Positions 28,070-38,061 of a DNA stretch of 64,000 nt are shown here, one piece after another. The notes under the pieces are model-generated. The model searched no databases, was not told the origin of the DNA, and worked only from the letters and a program-made list of their open reading frames with translations. Position numbers and translations under genes: made by a program. The first letter of the stretch is position 1; every line of letters starts with the position of its first letter. This DNA comes from Gammaproteobacteria bacterium (GTDB taxonomy: Bacteria; Pseudomonadota; Gammaproteobacteria; Eutrophobiales; Eutrophobiaceae), in NCBI GenBank assembly GCA_028279365.1, contig JANQNX010000015.1, positions 62,001 through 126,000 on the forward strand, written 5' to 3'.

Positions 28070-28094
28070 GTGGGGAATTGTGGGTAAAAGTGGA
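28070..28094 (+). promoter_or_regulatory. mraZ: MraZ operator: three GTGG(G/A) boxes
   Basis: GTGGG at 28070, GTGGG at 28080 and GTGGA at 28090 are each separated by 5 bases, the 10-bp period known for MraZ binding sites. They lie just past the promoter and before mraZ, so MraZ should repress its own operon by blocking the start region. Confidence 0.88.
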
Positions 28095-28120
28095 TTTTAC
28101 CAACATATAGGGGATGACTT

Positions 28121-28579
28121 GTGTTTCGAGGTTTCAATAAAATCAGCGTTGATAATAAGGGGCGACTAGCGGTTCCCAGCCGTTTTCGCGAGCTTATTTC
28201 TGTGCAGGCTGATAATAATCTGGTCATCACCTTAAACCCGCTCGATCGTTCTCTATGGTTATATCCCCTGCCAGAATGGGAAGTGATCGAAGATAAATTA
28301 GCCACGCTTTCCGATTTCGATAAACAAAGTCGTCGTACCAAGCAAATGATGCGCGGCTATGCCTCCGATTGTCAGCTTGACGGTCAGGGCCGAATCCTTA
28401 TCCCCAAGGAGCTTCGGTCCTATGCCGAGTTATCCAAACAGGTGGTGATCCTCGGGCAGGGCAATAAATTCGAGATCTGGAATGAGGTGGCATGGGAGGC
28501 ACAACGTGATGAATGGTTGACCTCAGTTGGTGATGATTCGGTCCCCACACCGGAGTCATTACAGGAACTGTCGTTATAA
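28121..28579 (+). CDS. mraZ: Transcriptional regulator MraZ
   Basis: MraZ is the first gene product of the dcw cluster and represses the cluster through GTGG repeats. The 152-aa product contains two SpoVT/AbrB-like halves, each with the DxxGR signature (VDNKGRLAVP and LDGQGRILIP). The start is GTG at 28121 with AGGGGA 8 bases upstream. The length matches E. coli MraZ. Confidence 0.97.
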   Translation: MFRGFNKISVDNKGRLAVPSRFRELISVQADNNLVITLNPLDRSLWLYPLPEWEVIEDKLATLSDFDKQSRRTKQMMRGYASDCQLDGQGRILIPKELRSYAELSKQVVILGQGNKFEIWNEVAWEAQRDEWLTSVGDDSVPTPESLQELSL

Positions 28580-28606
28580 CTCGCGCACGGAGCGTGAAGA
28601 TTCACA

Positions 28607-29536
28607 TTGGCCTATGAGCATAAACCGGTCTTATTTGATGAGGTGTTAGAGGCACTGGCTATTCGTGCAGATGGTTTTTACATCGATGGTACTTTTGGAC
28701 GTGGTGGCCATAGTCGCGCAATTCTGCAACGACTTGGCCCGCAAGGCCAACTACTCGCTTTTGATAAAGACCCCGATGCGCTGCGCACGCTTGATACTTC
28801 ATTTTCTGATGATGACCGTTTCGAACTTATTCATGGCTCATTCACGATGATGCAACAAACGCTTCAGGACAAAGGCAAACTTGGACAGGTACATGGCATC
28901 CTGTTTGATTTTGGTGTGTCTTCTCCGCAGCTGGATGATGCTGAACGTGGTTTCAGCTTTCGCCACGATGCACCATTGGATATGCGTATGAATAATGAGG
29001 CGGGAATGACGGTCGCTGATTGGTTGAATACCGCAAAGCAGAACGATATAGCCGATGTGATTTATCAATATGGTGAAGAGCGTGCATCACGACGCATTGC
29101 CAAAGCGATAGTTGCTGCCAGTCAGGCTAACCCTGTGACTCATACCAAACAATTGGCCGATATTGTTAAACGCGTCATGCCTGTGAAAAAACATGATATT
29201 CATCCGGCAACGAAAACCTTTCAGGCATTACGTATTTTTATCAATCGGGAATTGGATGATATTGAAAACGTATTACCCCAAAGCCTTGATGCTTTAACCA
29301 ATGGTGGTCGATTGGCAGCGATCAGCTTTCATTCATTGGAAGATCGTATTGTGAAACGTTTCATTCGGCATGAATCCCGGCCTGAAGCACTCCCTCCCGA
29401 GTTACCGGTGATGCCGGATAATACGTCAACGCTAAAACCCATTGGTAAAAAGATACGCGCGCAAGACGCTGAGCTTGAGCATAACCCCAGAGCACGCAGT
29501 GCCATATTACGTGTGGCGGAGCGTATTCGATCATGA
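28607..29536 (+). CDS. rsmH: 16S rRNA m4C1402 methyltransferase RsmH
   Basis: RsmH methylates N4 of C1402 in 16S rRNA, complementing RsmI encoded at 22651. The 309-aa product has HKPVLFDEVLEAL at the N-terminus, the SAM motif DGTFGRGGHSRAIL and the catalytic-region motif DFGVSSPQLDDAERGFSFR. No ATG is in the right place, and TTG at 28607 is the best start. The stop overlaps ftsL by four bases. Confidence 0.96.
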   Translation: MAYEHKPVLFDEVLEALAIRADGFYIDGTFGRGGHSRAILQRLGPQGQLLAFDKDPDALRTLDTSFSDDDRFELIHGSFTMMQQTLQDKGKLGQVHGILFDFGVSSPQLDDAERGFSFRHDAPLDMRMNNEAGMTVADWLNTAKQNDIADVIYQYGEERASRRIAKAIVAASQANPVTHTKQLADIVKRVMPVKKHDIHPATKTFQALRIFINRELDDIENVLPQSLDALTNGGRLAAISFHSLEDRIVKRFIRHESRPEALPPELPVMPDNTSTLKPIGKKIRAQDAELEHNPRARSAILRVAERIRS

Positions 29537-29796
29537 AGCTGCTATTGCATTATGGTTTGTATGTGGCGATCTTTTTATCTGCGATGCAGGTTGTGATCGC
29601 GCGCCATGAGACTCGACGCCTGTTTGTTGAACTACAGGCAATGGAACGCACCCGCGATGAGTTAAAGGAAGAATGGGGACGCTTGCAACTGGAGCAAAGC
29701 ACCTGGGCAATTAATGATCGGATTGAAGCGATGGCCAGGACGCAACTCGGCATGAAAATACCGGAACGCAGTTCCGTGGTGTTGCTAGCGAAATGA
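29533..29796 (+). CDS. ftsL: Cell-division protein FtsL
   Basis: FtsL is a small bitopic divisome protein that forms a complex with FtsB and FtsQ. The 87-aa product has one membrane segment near the N-terminus (about 4-20) and a periplasmic coiled-coil helix (RHETRRLFVELQAME...), ending in GMKIPERSSVVLL. It overlaps both rsmH and ftsI by four bases. Family identity rests on the position and the topology, since FtsL sequences vary. Confidence 0.93.
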   Translation: MKLLLHYGLYVAIFLSAMQVVIARHETRRLFVELQAMERTRDELKEEWGRLQLEQSTWAINDRIEAMARTQLGMKIPERSSVVLLAK

Positions 29797-31523
29797 AGAT
29801 TCGAACCACACAGCCGCAATACCCATTCCGTCGCTGGTTTATCCTCAGTATGTTTCTGTGCGGTTTCATGGCACTGACCGGTCGTGCGGTTTACCTGCAG
29901 CTATGGAACAACGATTTTCTGCAAGAACATGGCGACGCCCGCTCCATACGCGTGGTGGAAATTCCGTCTCATCGCGGTGTCATTACTGATCGAAATGGCG
30001 AGCAGTTGGCAATGAGTACCCCGGTCGATTCGATCTGGGCCAACCCGAAAAAAGTCTTTGAAGATGTGGAACGTTTACCGGAACTGGCAGATGCGCTGGG
30101 TACCTCTGTCAAAGAACTGCATCAGAACCTTCGCGATCGTATGAATCGTGAATTTATTTACCTGCGACGACATGCCACACCTGATGTGGTCGAAAAAATT
30201 CAGGCGTTAGCAATTAAAGGCGTAGCGACGCAGCGTGAATACAAACGTTATTACCCGGCTGCCGAGGTGACGTCACATATTATTGGTTTTACCAATATTG
30301 ACGATCAGGGTCAGGAAGGACTGGAGTTAGCCTATGATAAGTGGTTGGCTGGTGAGCCGGGCTTAAAACGTGTGCTTAAAGATCGGCTTAATCGCGTCAT
30401 TGAAAATATAGAGAGCATTAAGTCGCCTGAACCAGGTAAAAAACTGGAACTCAGTATTGATCGCCGGGTGCAGTACCTGGCTTATCGGGAGTTGGCAGCC
30501 GCAGTGAAATATCATCGCGCGAAAGGCGGTTCACTGGTGATGCTTGATGTCAGAACCGGCGAAGTGATGGCGATGGTTGGCCAGCCATCCTATAACCCGA
30601 ATAACCGTAGTGGGTTAAAGAGTCGCTTCTATCGCAATCGCGCTGTGACTGATGTATTTGAACCGGGTTCAACCATGAAGCCGTTTACCGTTGCGATTGG
30701 TCTGGAGTCAGGCAGCTATCAACCGTTAACCCGTATCGATACCTCGCCCGGTTTTATCAAAGTTGGTGAACACACGATTCGTGATATTAAAAACTACGGC
30801 AACATCGATATGACAACGGTGATCACAAAATCGAGTAACGTCGGCACGACCAAGATAGCTTTATCGATTGAACCGGAAAATTATTGGGAGGCTCTATCAC
30901 GTTTTGGTTTTGGTCAACCGACCGGCAGTGCCTTCCCGGGCGAGTCATCAGGTACGCTTGCGCCTTATAACACCTGGTCCGATGTTGAAATGGCAACCTT
31001 ATCTTTTGGTTACGGACTGTCGGTAACACCATTGCAGCTGGCACAGGCCTATTCCGTATTAGGTTCTGGCGGTGTCATGTTACCGGTCTCGTTTCTTAAG
31101 GTGGATGAACCTGTATCAGGCGAACGCGTACTGCAAGAAAGTGTCGCCAGACAAGTCAGAAACATGTTGGAGACAGTGGTGTCGGCGCAAGGCACCGGTA
31201 AGCGTGCGGCGATTCGTGGTTACCGTGTTATTGGTAAAACCGGAACCGTACATAAATCCACACGAGGTGGTTATTCTGACGATCGTTATCTGTCGTTATT
31301 TGCCGGTATCGCGCCGGCCAGCGAACCACGCTTTGCGATGGTGGTACTGATTGATGAACCCAGGGGCGATCATCACTACGGTGGTTTGGTTGCCGCGCCG
31401 GTGTTTTCCCGAGTGTTGGAAGGGACGTTTCGCATCCTCAATATCCCACCGGATGATCTACCTGCGATTACCAGTCCGATGATGGCTAATAAAGCCAAAT
31501 CCAAACAGTTACCCGAGCTTTGA
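29793..31523 (+). CDS. ftsI: Peptidoglycan transpeptidase FtsI (PBP3)
   Basis: FtsI cross-links septal peptidoglycan and works with FtsW. The 576-aa product has one N-terminal membrane helix (about 15-36), the PBP dimer domain (about 53-200) and the transpeptidase domain. The active-site motifs are S293-T-M-K296, S347-S-N349 and K482-T-G-T485. It begins within the last codons of ftsL (ATGA overlap). The target of beta-lactams such as aztreonam is intact. Confidence 0.98.
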   Translation: MKIRTTQPQYPFRRWFILSMFLCGFMALTGRAVYLQLWNNDFLQEHGDARSIRVVEIPSHRGVITDRNGEQLAMSTPVDSIWANPKKVFEDVERLPELADALGTSVKELHQNLRDRMNREFIYLRRHATPDVVEKIQALAIKGVATQREYKRYYPAAEVTSHIIGFTNIDDQGQEGLELAYDKWLAGEPGLKRVLKDRLNRVIENIESIKSPEPGKKLELSIDRRVQYLAYRELAAAVKYHRAKGGSLVMLDVRTGEVMAMVGQPSYNPNNRSGLKSRFYRNRAVTDVFEPGSTMKPFTVAIGLESGSYQPLTRIDTSPGFIKVGEHTIRDIKNYGNIDMTTVITKSSNVGTTKIALSIEPENYWEALSRFGFGQPTGSAFPGESSGTLAPYNTWSDVEMATLSFGYGLSVTPLQLAQAYSVLGSGGVMLPVSFLKVDEPVSGERVLQESVARQVRNMLETVVSAQGTGKRAAIRGYRVIGKTGTVHKSTRGGYSDDRYLSLFAGIAPASEPRFAMVVLIDEPRGDHHYGGLVAAPVFSRVLEGTFRILNIPPDDLPAITSPMMANKAKSKQLPEL

Positions 31524-31525
31524 TC

Positions 31526-33037
31526 ATGATGACAGCAGAACAAATACAGCTCACAAAATCACTTGATAGCCTGCTATCAGGACTCGCACAGGATATTCCA
31601 ACGTTGGAGGTGTCAGGCGTTGCTATTGATAGTCGTCAAGTAAACCCGGGTAATTTGTTTTTGGCTTATCAAGGTAGTGAAACCAACGGAATTGAATTTA
31701 TTGACGATGCAATTAAAGCCGGTGCCATAGCGATAGCTATTGATAGTAATGAAAGTGGACTGACTGTTGCCACTGATATTCCCATCATGTCTATCACTGA
31801 TTTGCGCAAACAGGCCGGTATCATTGCCAGTCGTTTTTATAATGAACCTTCAAAGTTAATGAATGTAATCGGTGTCACAGGCACTAATGGAAAAACGACA
31901 GTCTCATATCTGTTAGCACATGCATTATCGCATTGTGACAAAAGTACCGGTTTTATCGGCACGCTCGGTTATGGTGATGTGCGGCATTTGCAAACAGGCT
32001 CGATGACCACACCTGACCCGGTGACCTTGCATGCATTGCTGTCTGAAATGCAACAGGGTTTTAGTGACATCGTGATGGAGGTGTCATCACATGCCTTGGA
32101 TCAATCTCGCGTCAGTGGTATGGACTTTAATGTAGCGGTGTTTACCAACCTGACGCGCGATCATCTTGATTATCATGCTTCAATGGAAGATTACGCCGCG
32201 GCCAAGGCGATGTTATTTCATCGTCCTGAACTGGAACATGCTGTTATCAATCTGGATGATGATTTTGGTAAGGAATTAGTCGAATCAATCACTGACAAAG
32301 TAGATGTCGTTGGTTTTACCAAGCATGAAGATACCTATCAACATTATAAAACGCAGCAGATAAAAACCGTTTATGGCGTTGTCAGCCAAACACGGCAGTT
32401 ACATTCCACAGTAGATATCCAGAGTCCATGGGGCAATGTAACGATAAAAAGCCCACTGCTTGGTGAGTTTAACGGACAAAATATTTTGGCCGTATTCGCC
32501 AGCTTATGTTTGTCCGAGGTCATGTCAGAGCAGGCCGCGACTGCGATATCAGAATTTCCCGGTGTGCCTGGACGTATGGAACGCTTTATTACTGACGGGA
32601 AGCCGATGTTGGTTGTTGATTATGCACACACTCCAGATGCGCTGGAAAAAGTGTTAAGTGTGTTGCGTCCGAATGTTAGCGGAGAGCTTTATTGTGTCTT
32701 TGGTTGTGGTGGTGATCGTGACGTTGGCAAACGTCCTGAGATGGGCCGAGTCGCAGAACAGTATTGTGATCATATAGTGATTACGAATGATAATCCGCGT
32801 TCTGAAGATCCGGAACAGATCGCAAAGCAAATTATGGAAGGTATGGTCGATCAAGCGAAGGCTATGATCAAACTGGACCGTTCTGATGCCATCACCAATA
32901 CTTTTCTTCAAGCTAAAGTGGGCGATGTCGTTGTCATTGCCGGTAAGGGTCATGAGACGACGCAGCAAATCGGCAAACAGTTTTTTCCTTTTTGTGATCG
33001 CGAGTTAGCAAGGCGACTAACGGAGCGTGCTTCATGA
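31526..33037 (+). CDS. murE: UDP-MurNAc-L-Ala-D-Glu:meso-DAP ligase MurE
   Basis: MurE adds the third amino acid to the muropeptide in the cytosol. The product is 503 aa. The ATP loop GVTGTNGKTT and the motif NDNPRSEDP are present; the latter is the DNPR signature of enzymes that use meso-diaminopimelate, so the wall is DAP-type. Two adjacent ATGs (31526, 31529) are possible starts; the in-frame TTG at 31520 inside the ftsI stop is less likely. Confidence 0.97.
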   Translation: MMTAEQIQLTKSLDSLLSGLAQDIPTLEVSGVAIDSRQVNPGNLFLAYQGSETNGIEFIDDAIKAGAIAIAIDSNESGLTVATDIPIMSITDLRKQAGIIASRFYNEPSKLMNVIGVTGTNGKTTVSYLLAHALSHCDKSTGFIGTLGYGDVRHLQTGSMTTPDPVTLHALLSEMQQGFSDIVMEVSSHALDQSRVSGMDFNVAVFTNLTRDHLDYHASMEDYAAAKAMLFHRPELEHAVINLDDDFGKELVESITDKVDVVGFTKHEDTYQHYKTQQIKTVYGVVSQTRQLHSTVDIQSPWGNVTIKSPLLGEFNGQNILAVFASLCLSEVMSEQAATAISEFPGVPGRMERFITDGKPMLVVDYAHTPDALEKVLSVLRPNVSGELYCVFGCGGDRDVGKRPEMGRVAEQYCDHIVITNDNPRSEDPEQIAKQIMEGMVDQAKAMIKLDRSDAITNTFLQAKVGDVVVIAGKGHETTQQIGKQFFPFCDRELARRLTERAS

Positions 33038-34383
33038 TCTCCATGTCGCTATCTCGAGCTGCAGCTGCCATTGACGCGATTCATGTCGGAGACGATGTGA
33101 CGTTTCATGGCTGTAATACTGATACCCGAACTATCGAGCCAGACAGTTTATTTATCGCACTGCAAGGGGATAATTTCGACGGGCACGACTTTGTTGATAT
33201 GGCAGAACAGAAACGCGCCTCATCGCTAATGCTATCGAGACAGGTTGCGCACTCATTGCCTGCGCTGATGGTTGACGACACCAGAAAGTCAATGGGGCTA
33301 TTAGCCAAACATTGGCGAGAACAGCTAGACATTCCGATGGTTGCGATTACCGGCAGCAATGGGAAGACAACGGTGAAAGAGATGGTCAAGTCTATCCTGT
33401 CGACAGTTGCTAGCGTGCATGCGACTAGTGGTAACTTCAATAATGATATTGGTGTACCGCTGACACTGTTTGCAATGGATACATCACATCACTATGCCGT
33501 GATCGAGATGGGTGCCAACCACCTTGGTGAGATTGAGTGGCTTAGTGCTATTGCCCAGCCGAATGTTGCAGTGATTACGCAATGCGCACCGGCGCATCTT
33601 GAAGGCTTTGGCAGTATCGAGGGCGTGGCGCGCGCCAAGTCAGAAATATTTTCAGGTTTAAAACCTGGAGGAACGGCGGTGATTAATGCCGATGATAACT
33701 ACGCCGGGTTCTGGTTAGATAAATCATCGCAACATGATCATGTAAGCTTCGGTATTGAAACAGAGCAGGCTGATATCAGAGCCATCGATATTGATAGCGA
33801 TAATGAAATGACGCGATTTACTCTGCTTGCCAATGACGAAAGCATTGTTATCAGTTTACCGTTGTTGGGCAGACATAATGTCATGAATGCATTGGCTGCC
33901 GCTGCCTGTTGTATCAGTCTTGATATACCACTGACCTCAATTCAGGCTGGGTTACGGTCAATGACACCGGTCAAAGGTCGCTTGCAGATCAAACGGGGTT
34001 ATCAAAACAGTAAAATCATTGATGATACTTATAACGCCAATCCGGTTTCACTGAATGCTGCAATTAAGGTGCTGGCGTCTTATCAAGGTAAGCGCATCAT
34101 GGTGCTGGGCGACATGGGAGAACTTGGTGATGATGCCAAGACCATGCATGCGAATGCAGGCAAACAGGCATTGGAAATGGGCATTGACGCACTATACACC
34201 TTGGGAGAATTGAGTCAGTTTGCCCATGCCGCATTTGGTAAACATGCCCAGCATCACCAGTCACATGATGCACTGATCGGTGCGTTAAAACAGGTTGTAG
34301 ACGATAACACGACCATACTGGTGAAAGGCTCACGCGCTATACAGATGGAACGCATAGTGAATGCCTTGACGGAGGAGCAATAA
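33034..34383 (+). CDS. murF: UDP-MurNAc-tripeptide D-Ala-D-Ala ligase MurF
   Basis: MurF completes the pentapeptide by adding D-Ala-D-Ala made by Ddl (41521). The 449-aa product has the ATP loop [28 protein letters not shown] and the late motif [11 protein letters not shown] with the conserved NANP. Its ATG overlaps the murE stop. Confidence 0.97.
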   Translation: MISMSLSRAAAAIDAIHVGDDVTFHGCNTDTRTIEPDSLFIALQGDNFDGHDFVDMAEQKRASSLMLSRQVAHSLPALMVDDTRKSMGLLAKHWREQLDIPMVAITGSNGKTTVKEMVKSILSTVASVHATSGNFNNDIGVPLTLFAMDTSHHYAVIEMGANHLGEIEWLSAIAQPNVAVITQCAPAHLEGFGSIEGVARAKSEIFSGLKPGGTAVINADDNYAGFWLDKSSQHDHVSFGIETEQADIRAIDIDSDNEMTRFTLLANDESIVISLPLLGRHNVMNALAAAACCISLDIPLTSIQAGLRSMTPVKGRLQIKRGYQNSKIIDDTYNANPVSLNAAIKVLASYQGKRIMVLGDMGELGDDAKTMHANAGKQALEMGIDALYTLGELSQFAHAAFGKHAQHHQSHDALIGALKQVVDDNTTILVKGSRAIQMERIVNALTEEQ

Positions 34384-34385
34384 CG

Positions 34386-35468
34386 ATGCTGCTCTGGTTA
34401 ACTGAATACCTCAGCAATTTTGACAGTGGCTTTACTGTATTTCGCTACCTTACCCTGCGTACTATTCTTGGTGTATTGACCTCGTTGTTTATTTCGCTGG
34501 TTTTTGGACCTTATTTAATTAAGCAACTCAGTAATAAACAAATTGGTCAAAGTGTGCGTGATGATGGCCCAGAGTCACATCTGGAAAAATCGGGCACACC
34601 GACAATGGGTGGCGCGTTAATTCTGATCTCGATTGCATTCAGTACCTTGTGTTGGGCTGATTTAGGTAATCGGTTTATCTGGGTTGTGTTGTTGGTGACG
34701 CTTAGCTTTGGTGTGATCGGTCTGGTCGATGATTATCGCAAGGTGATCTATAACAACTCGAAAGGATTACCAGCAAAATTTAAATACGGTTTGCAGTCGC
34801 TGATTGCGATTATCGCCGCCAGCTATTTATACCAAACCGCATCGATTCCGGCCGAGACTGAACTGATTGTGCCGTTTGTTAAAGCCCTGGTGTTTGACCT
34901 AGGTTGGCTTTATATCATCTTGGCCTATTTTGTTGTCGTTGGATCGAGTAACGCGGTGAACCTAACCGATGGCCTGGATGGTTTGGCAATATTGCCGACT
35001 GTGATGGTCGCAGGTGCGTTAGCGATCTTTGCCTATGCTACCGGGAATGTGCGTTTTTCAGATTACCTTGGAATCCCCTATGTCCCCGGCGTCGGTGAGG
35101 TAGCTATCTTTTGTGGCGCAATGGTCGGATCGGGTCTTGGCTTCCTCTGGTTTAACACCTATCCCGCGCAGGTATTCATGGGCGATATTGGCGCACTCTC
35201 GCTCGGTGCAGCGCTGGGAATTGTCGCAGTAGTGATTCGTCAGGAACTGGCTCTGTTCATTATGGGTGGTGTATTCGTTGTTGAGACCGTGTCCGTTATT
35301 TTACAGGTGACGTCATACAAGCTCACTGGCAAACGAATTTTTCGAATGGCACCACTACACCATCACTATGAATTAAAAGGTTGGCCGGAGCCGAGAGTGA
35401 TCGTTCGTTTCTGGATTATTACCGTGATTTTGGTGTTGATTGGTTTGGCTAGCCTCAAAGTACGTTGA
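34386..35468 (+). CDS. mraY: Phospho-MurNAc-pentapeptide transferase MraY
   Basis: MraY makes lipid I on the inner face of the membrane by attaching phospho-MurNAc-pentapeptide to undecaprenyl phosphate. The 360-aa product has about ten membrane helices. The catalytic acidic motifs are present: [20 protein letters not shown] and the metal-loop histidines in [12 protein letters not shown]. The gap after murF is two bases. Confidence 0.98.
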   Translation: MLLWLTEYLSNFDSGFTVFRYLTLRTILGVLTSLFISLVFGPYLIKQLSNKQIGQSVRDDGPESHLEKSGTPTMGGALILISIAFSTLCWADLGNRFIWVVLLVTLSFGVIGLVDDYRKVIYNNSKGLPAKFKYGLQSLIAIIAASYLYQTASIPAETELIVPFVKALVFDLGWLYIILAYFVVVGSSNAVNLTDGLDGLAILPTVMVAGALAIFAYATGNVRFSDYLGIPYVPGVGEVAIFCGAMVGSGLGFLWFNTYPAQVFMGDIGALSLGAALGIVAVVIRQELALFIMGGVFVVETVSVILQVTSYKLTGKRIFRMAPLHHHYELKGWPEPRVIVRFWIITVILVLIGLASLKVR

Positions 35469-35509
35469 GGAAAGCAGCTTTGTATAGTGTTGACAAACAG
35501 GAAAGATTA

Positions 35510-36859
35510 ATGAGTACGACTAAACAACAATACGATTATGTTGTTGTCGGTCTTGGCAAGACCGGTGTTTCCTGTGTGCGTTATTTACATGAACAAAATT
35601 TTTCTGTCGCAGCAATAGATACGAGAGATATCCCACCATACCTGAATGAAATAAAACAAACCCATCCAGATGTCGATGTATTTACCGGTCAATTAGATCA
35701 GGAAGTATTGTTACGTGCTGACCATATCCTTATCAGTCCTGGAGTATCACTGCAAGAGGATGCTATTAAAGCCGCGCGTGAGAAAGGGGTTCCTGTTTAT
35801 GGTGATATTGAATTATTTTGTCAGCAAGCCAAGGCACCGATCATTGCCATAACCGGCTCGAATGGTAAAAGCACGGTGACGACGTTGATCGGCGAAATCG
35901 CAAGGCAGGCCGGAATCAATGTTGAAGTCGGTGGTAACCTGGGAACACCAGCGTTGGATCTGTTGCAACAAGCTGTTCCTGAATATTACATTTTAGAGTT
36001 GTCGAGTTTTCAACTTGACGCTACTTGTTCTCTTAATGCGGTTGCCAGTGTCGTATTAAATGTCTCACCGGATCATATGGATCGTTACGATAGTGTGGAT
36101 AGTTACGCTGCGTCAAAACAAAAGATTTATCGCGGTGATGGTATCAATATTATCAATGTCGATGACCCTACAGTGGCAGCGATGCGCGATCAAAAAAGAT
36201 CGATACTGACTTATTCGGTAGAAATTAATGCGTCTGTTGATTTTGGTGTAACGGATATCGATGGTGAATCCTGGTTGTGCCAACATGGCAAGCCGATAAT
36301 AAAACAATGCGAGTTAGGACTTAAAGGTAAACACAACCTGTCCAATGCGCTGGCAGCATTGGCGTTAGCGAAATGTTTGGATTTGCCAACTGAAGCAGCA
36401 ATATCGGTGTTAAGCCGTTTTACTGGTTTGCCTCATCGTAGTCAAAAAGTTGCGAGTCTGGATGGTGTGGATTGGATTAATGATTCCAAGGCAACCAATG
36501 TCGGTTCCTGCATCGCATCAATCGAAGGCATGAGTCGTCCGGGTCAAATTATATTGATTGCGGGTGGTGATAGTAAGGAAGCTGATCTATCGGCATTAGC
36601 TGAAGTTGCTGGGCAACACCTTAAACACGCAGTACTTATTGGTGTTGATGCAAACAAAATAGCGAACGTAATCGACAAGCTTGTGCCTTATCAACATGCC
36701 AAGGATTTACCACAAGCTGTATCTTTAGCCGCAGCGCAAGCTAGCCCTGGTGATATCGTGTTACTCGCTCCTGCATGTGCCAGTCTCGACATGTTTGATA
36801 ATTACCAGGTACGCGGTGAGCAGTTTGTTGCAGCAGTTCAAGCCTTGGAGAAGACCTGA
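35510..36859 (+). CDS. murD: UDP-MurNAc-L-Ala:D-glutamate ligase MurD
   Basis: MurD adds D-glutamate, the second residue of the stem peptide. From ATG 35510 the product is 449 aa: the N-terminal nucleotide-sugar domain with VVVGLGKTGVS, the ATP loop ITGSNGKSTVTTL, LELSSFQLD and NDSKATNVGS. AGGAAAG precedes this ATG at six bases. The open frame runs back to a TTG inside the mraY stop, but that would add 15 residues not seen in the family. Confidence 0.96.
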   Translation: MSTTKQQYDYVVVGLGKTGVSCVRYLHEQNFSVAAIDTRDIPPYLNEIKQTHPDVDVFTGQLDQEVLLRADHILISPGVSLQEDAIKAAREKGVPVYGDIELFCQQAKAPIIAITGSNGKSTVTTLIGEIARQAGINVEVGGNLGTPALDLLQQAVPEYYILELSSFQLDATCSLNAVASVVLNVSPDHMDRYDSVDSYAASKQKIYRGDGINIINVDDPTVAAMRDQKRSILTYSVEINASVDFGVTDIDGESWLCQHGKPIIKQCELGLKGKHNLSNALAALALAKCLDLPTEAAISVLSRFTGLPHRSQKVASLDGVDWINDSKATNVGSCIASIEGMSRPGQIILIAGGDSKEADLSALAEVAGQHLKHAVLIGVDANKIANVIDKLVPYQHAKDLPQAVSLAAAQASPGDIVLLAPACASLDMFDNYQVRGEQFVAAVQALEKT

Positions 36860-38061
36860 TGCCGACTAATAGAAAAACACAGGCTACGGTCGCCTCTCAC
36901 TATCACATTAAACATCGTTTGATTGCCGGTTACGACTTGTGGTTGATGGGCATTTCACTGCTGATCATTTGCGTAGGACTAGTAATGGTGACTTCGGCAT
37001 CGGTATCAATAGCAGCGAATAATTTTGATGATCCGCTGCACTATTTTTGGCGACAAGGGATAGCCGCAGGCATTGGGTTAAGTCTGGCGATATTACTGCT
37101 TAAAATACCTATGCGCTTCTGGGAAGTCATGAGTGTGCCGATGTTGATTACCGCAATCGTTATGCTGATTATGGTATTGATTCCGGGTATTGGTAAGGAA
37201 GTGAACGGCAGTATGCGTTGGGTGCAACTCGGTCCGTTCTCACTGCAAGCATCCGAGCCGGTCAAGTTTTTTATAATCGCCTATCTGGCCGGTTATATCG
37301 TGCGTCATCAGGATACGGTACAAACTGACTTTGCCGGTTTTATACGTCCCATTGGCGTGCTGACATTGATCTCTGGTTTGTTATTGATGGAGCCGGATTT
37401 CGGTGCCAGTGTTGTATTGTTTGCGACCGCACTTGGCATGTTGTTTATGGGCGGCGTGCCGTTGAGTCGTTTTTTTGCATGGGTGGCTGTTGCTTTTAGT
37501 GCCCTGTTAACGCTGGCGATTCTCTCTCCCTATCGTATGCAACGTTTGATGAGTTTTGTTGATCCGTGGAAAGATCCTTACGACAGTGGCTTCCAGTTGA
37601 CCCAGGCCTTGATTGCGTTCGGTCGTGGCGAATGGCTGGGTGTCGGTTTGGGTAGCAGCATTCAGAAGTTATTTTATCTGCCGGAGGCGCATACGGATTT
37701 TGTATTTGCCGTACTGGCAGAGGAGCTTGGACTCACCGGCAGTTTGATCATGATCCTGCTGTTTTCATTTATTGTCTGGCGAGCGTTTGTCATTGGTCAT
37801 CTTGCTGAACGCGTGGAGAAATATTTTGCTGCCTATTTTGCCTATGGTATTGGTTTGATCATCGGGATTCAGGCTTACATTAACATTGGTGTGAATATGG
37901 GCGTGTTACCGACCAAAGGCTTGACCTTACCTTTGATGAGTTATGGCGGTAATAGCCTAATTACTTTTTGTATGTTGTTAGGTGTGTTGCTGCGAATCGA
38001 ATATGAGAATCGTCAGGATACGCGCAACATTGTTTCCAAAGTGGTGACTGCCTATGCCTGA
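36859..38061 (+). CDS. ftsW: Septal peptidoglycan polymerase FtsW
   Basis: This SEDS-family glycosyltransferase polymerises lipid II at the septum with FtsI. The 400-aa product has about ten membrane segments, the large loop between helices 7 and 8 with FVDPWKDPYDSGFQLTQALIAFGRGEWLGVGLG, and the conserved LPEAHTDFVFAVLAEELG and PLMSYGGNS. Its start shares one base with the murD stop and its end overlaps murG by eight bases. Confidence 0.98.
   Translation: MPTNRKTQATVASHYHIKHRLIAGYDLWLMGISLLIICVGLVMVTSASVSIAANNFDDPLHYFWRQGIAAGIGLSLAILLLKIPMRFWEVMSVPMLITAIVMLIMVLIPGIGKEVNGSMRWVQLGPFSLQASEPVKFFIIAYLAGYIVRHQDTVQTDFAGFIRPIGVLTLISGLLLMEPDFGASVVLFATALGMLFMGGVPLSRFFAWVAVAFSALLTLAILSPYRMQRLMSFVDPWKDPYDSGFQLTQALIAFGRGEWLGVGLGSSIQKLFYLPEAHTDFVFAVLAEELGLTGSLIMILLFSFIVWRAFVIGHLAERVEKYFAAYFAYGIGLIIGIQAYINIGVNMGVLPTKGLTLPLMSYGGNSLITFCMLLGVLLRIEYENRQDTRNIVSKVVTAYA

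Larger units (their letters stand above)
27821..28120. other. AT-rich leader region upstream of mraZ (300 bp)
   Basis: Apart from the promoter and MraZ boxes near its right end, the region is very AT-rich with runs of A and T (for example an A10 run at about 28012-28021). No further gene or clear terminator is visible. AT-rich DNA here could act as an upstream promoter element. Confidence 0.6.
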
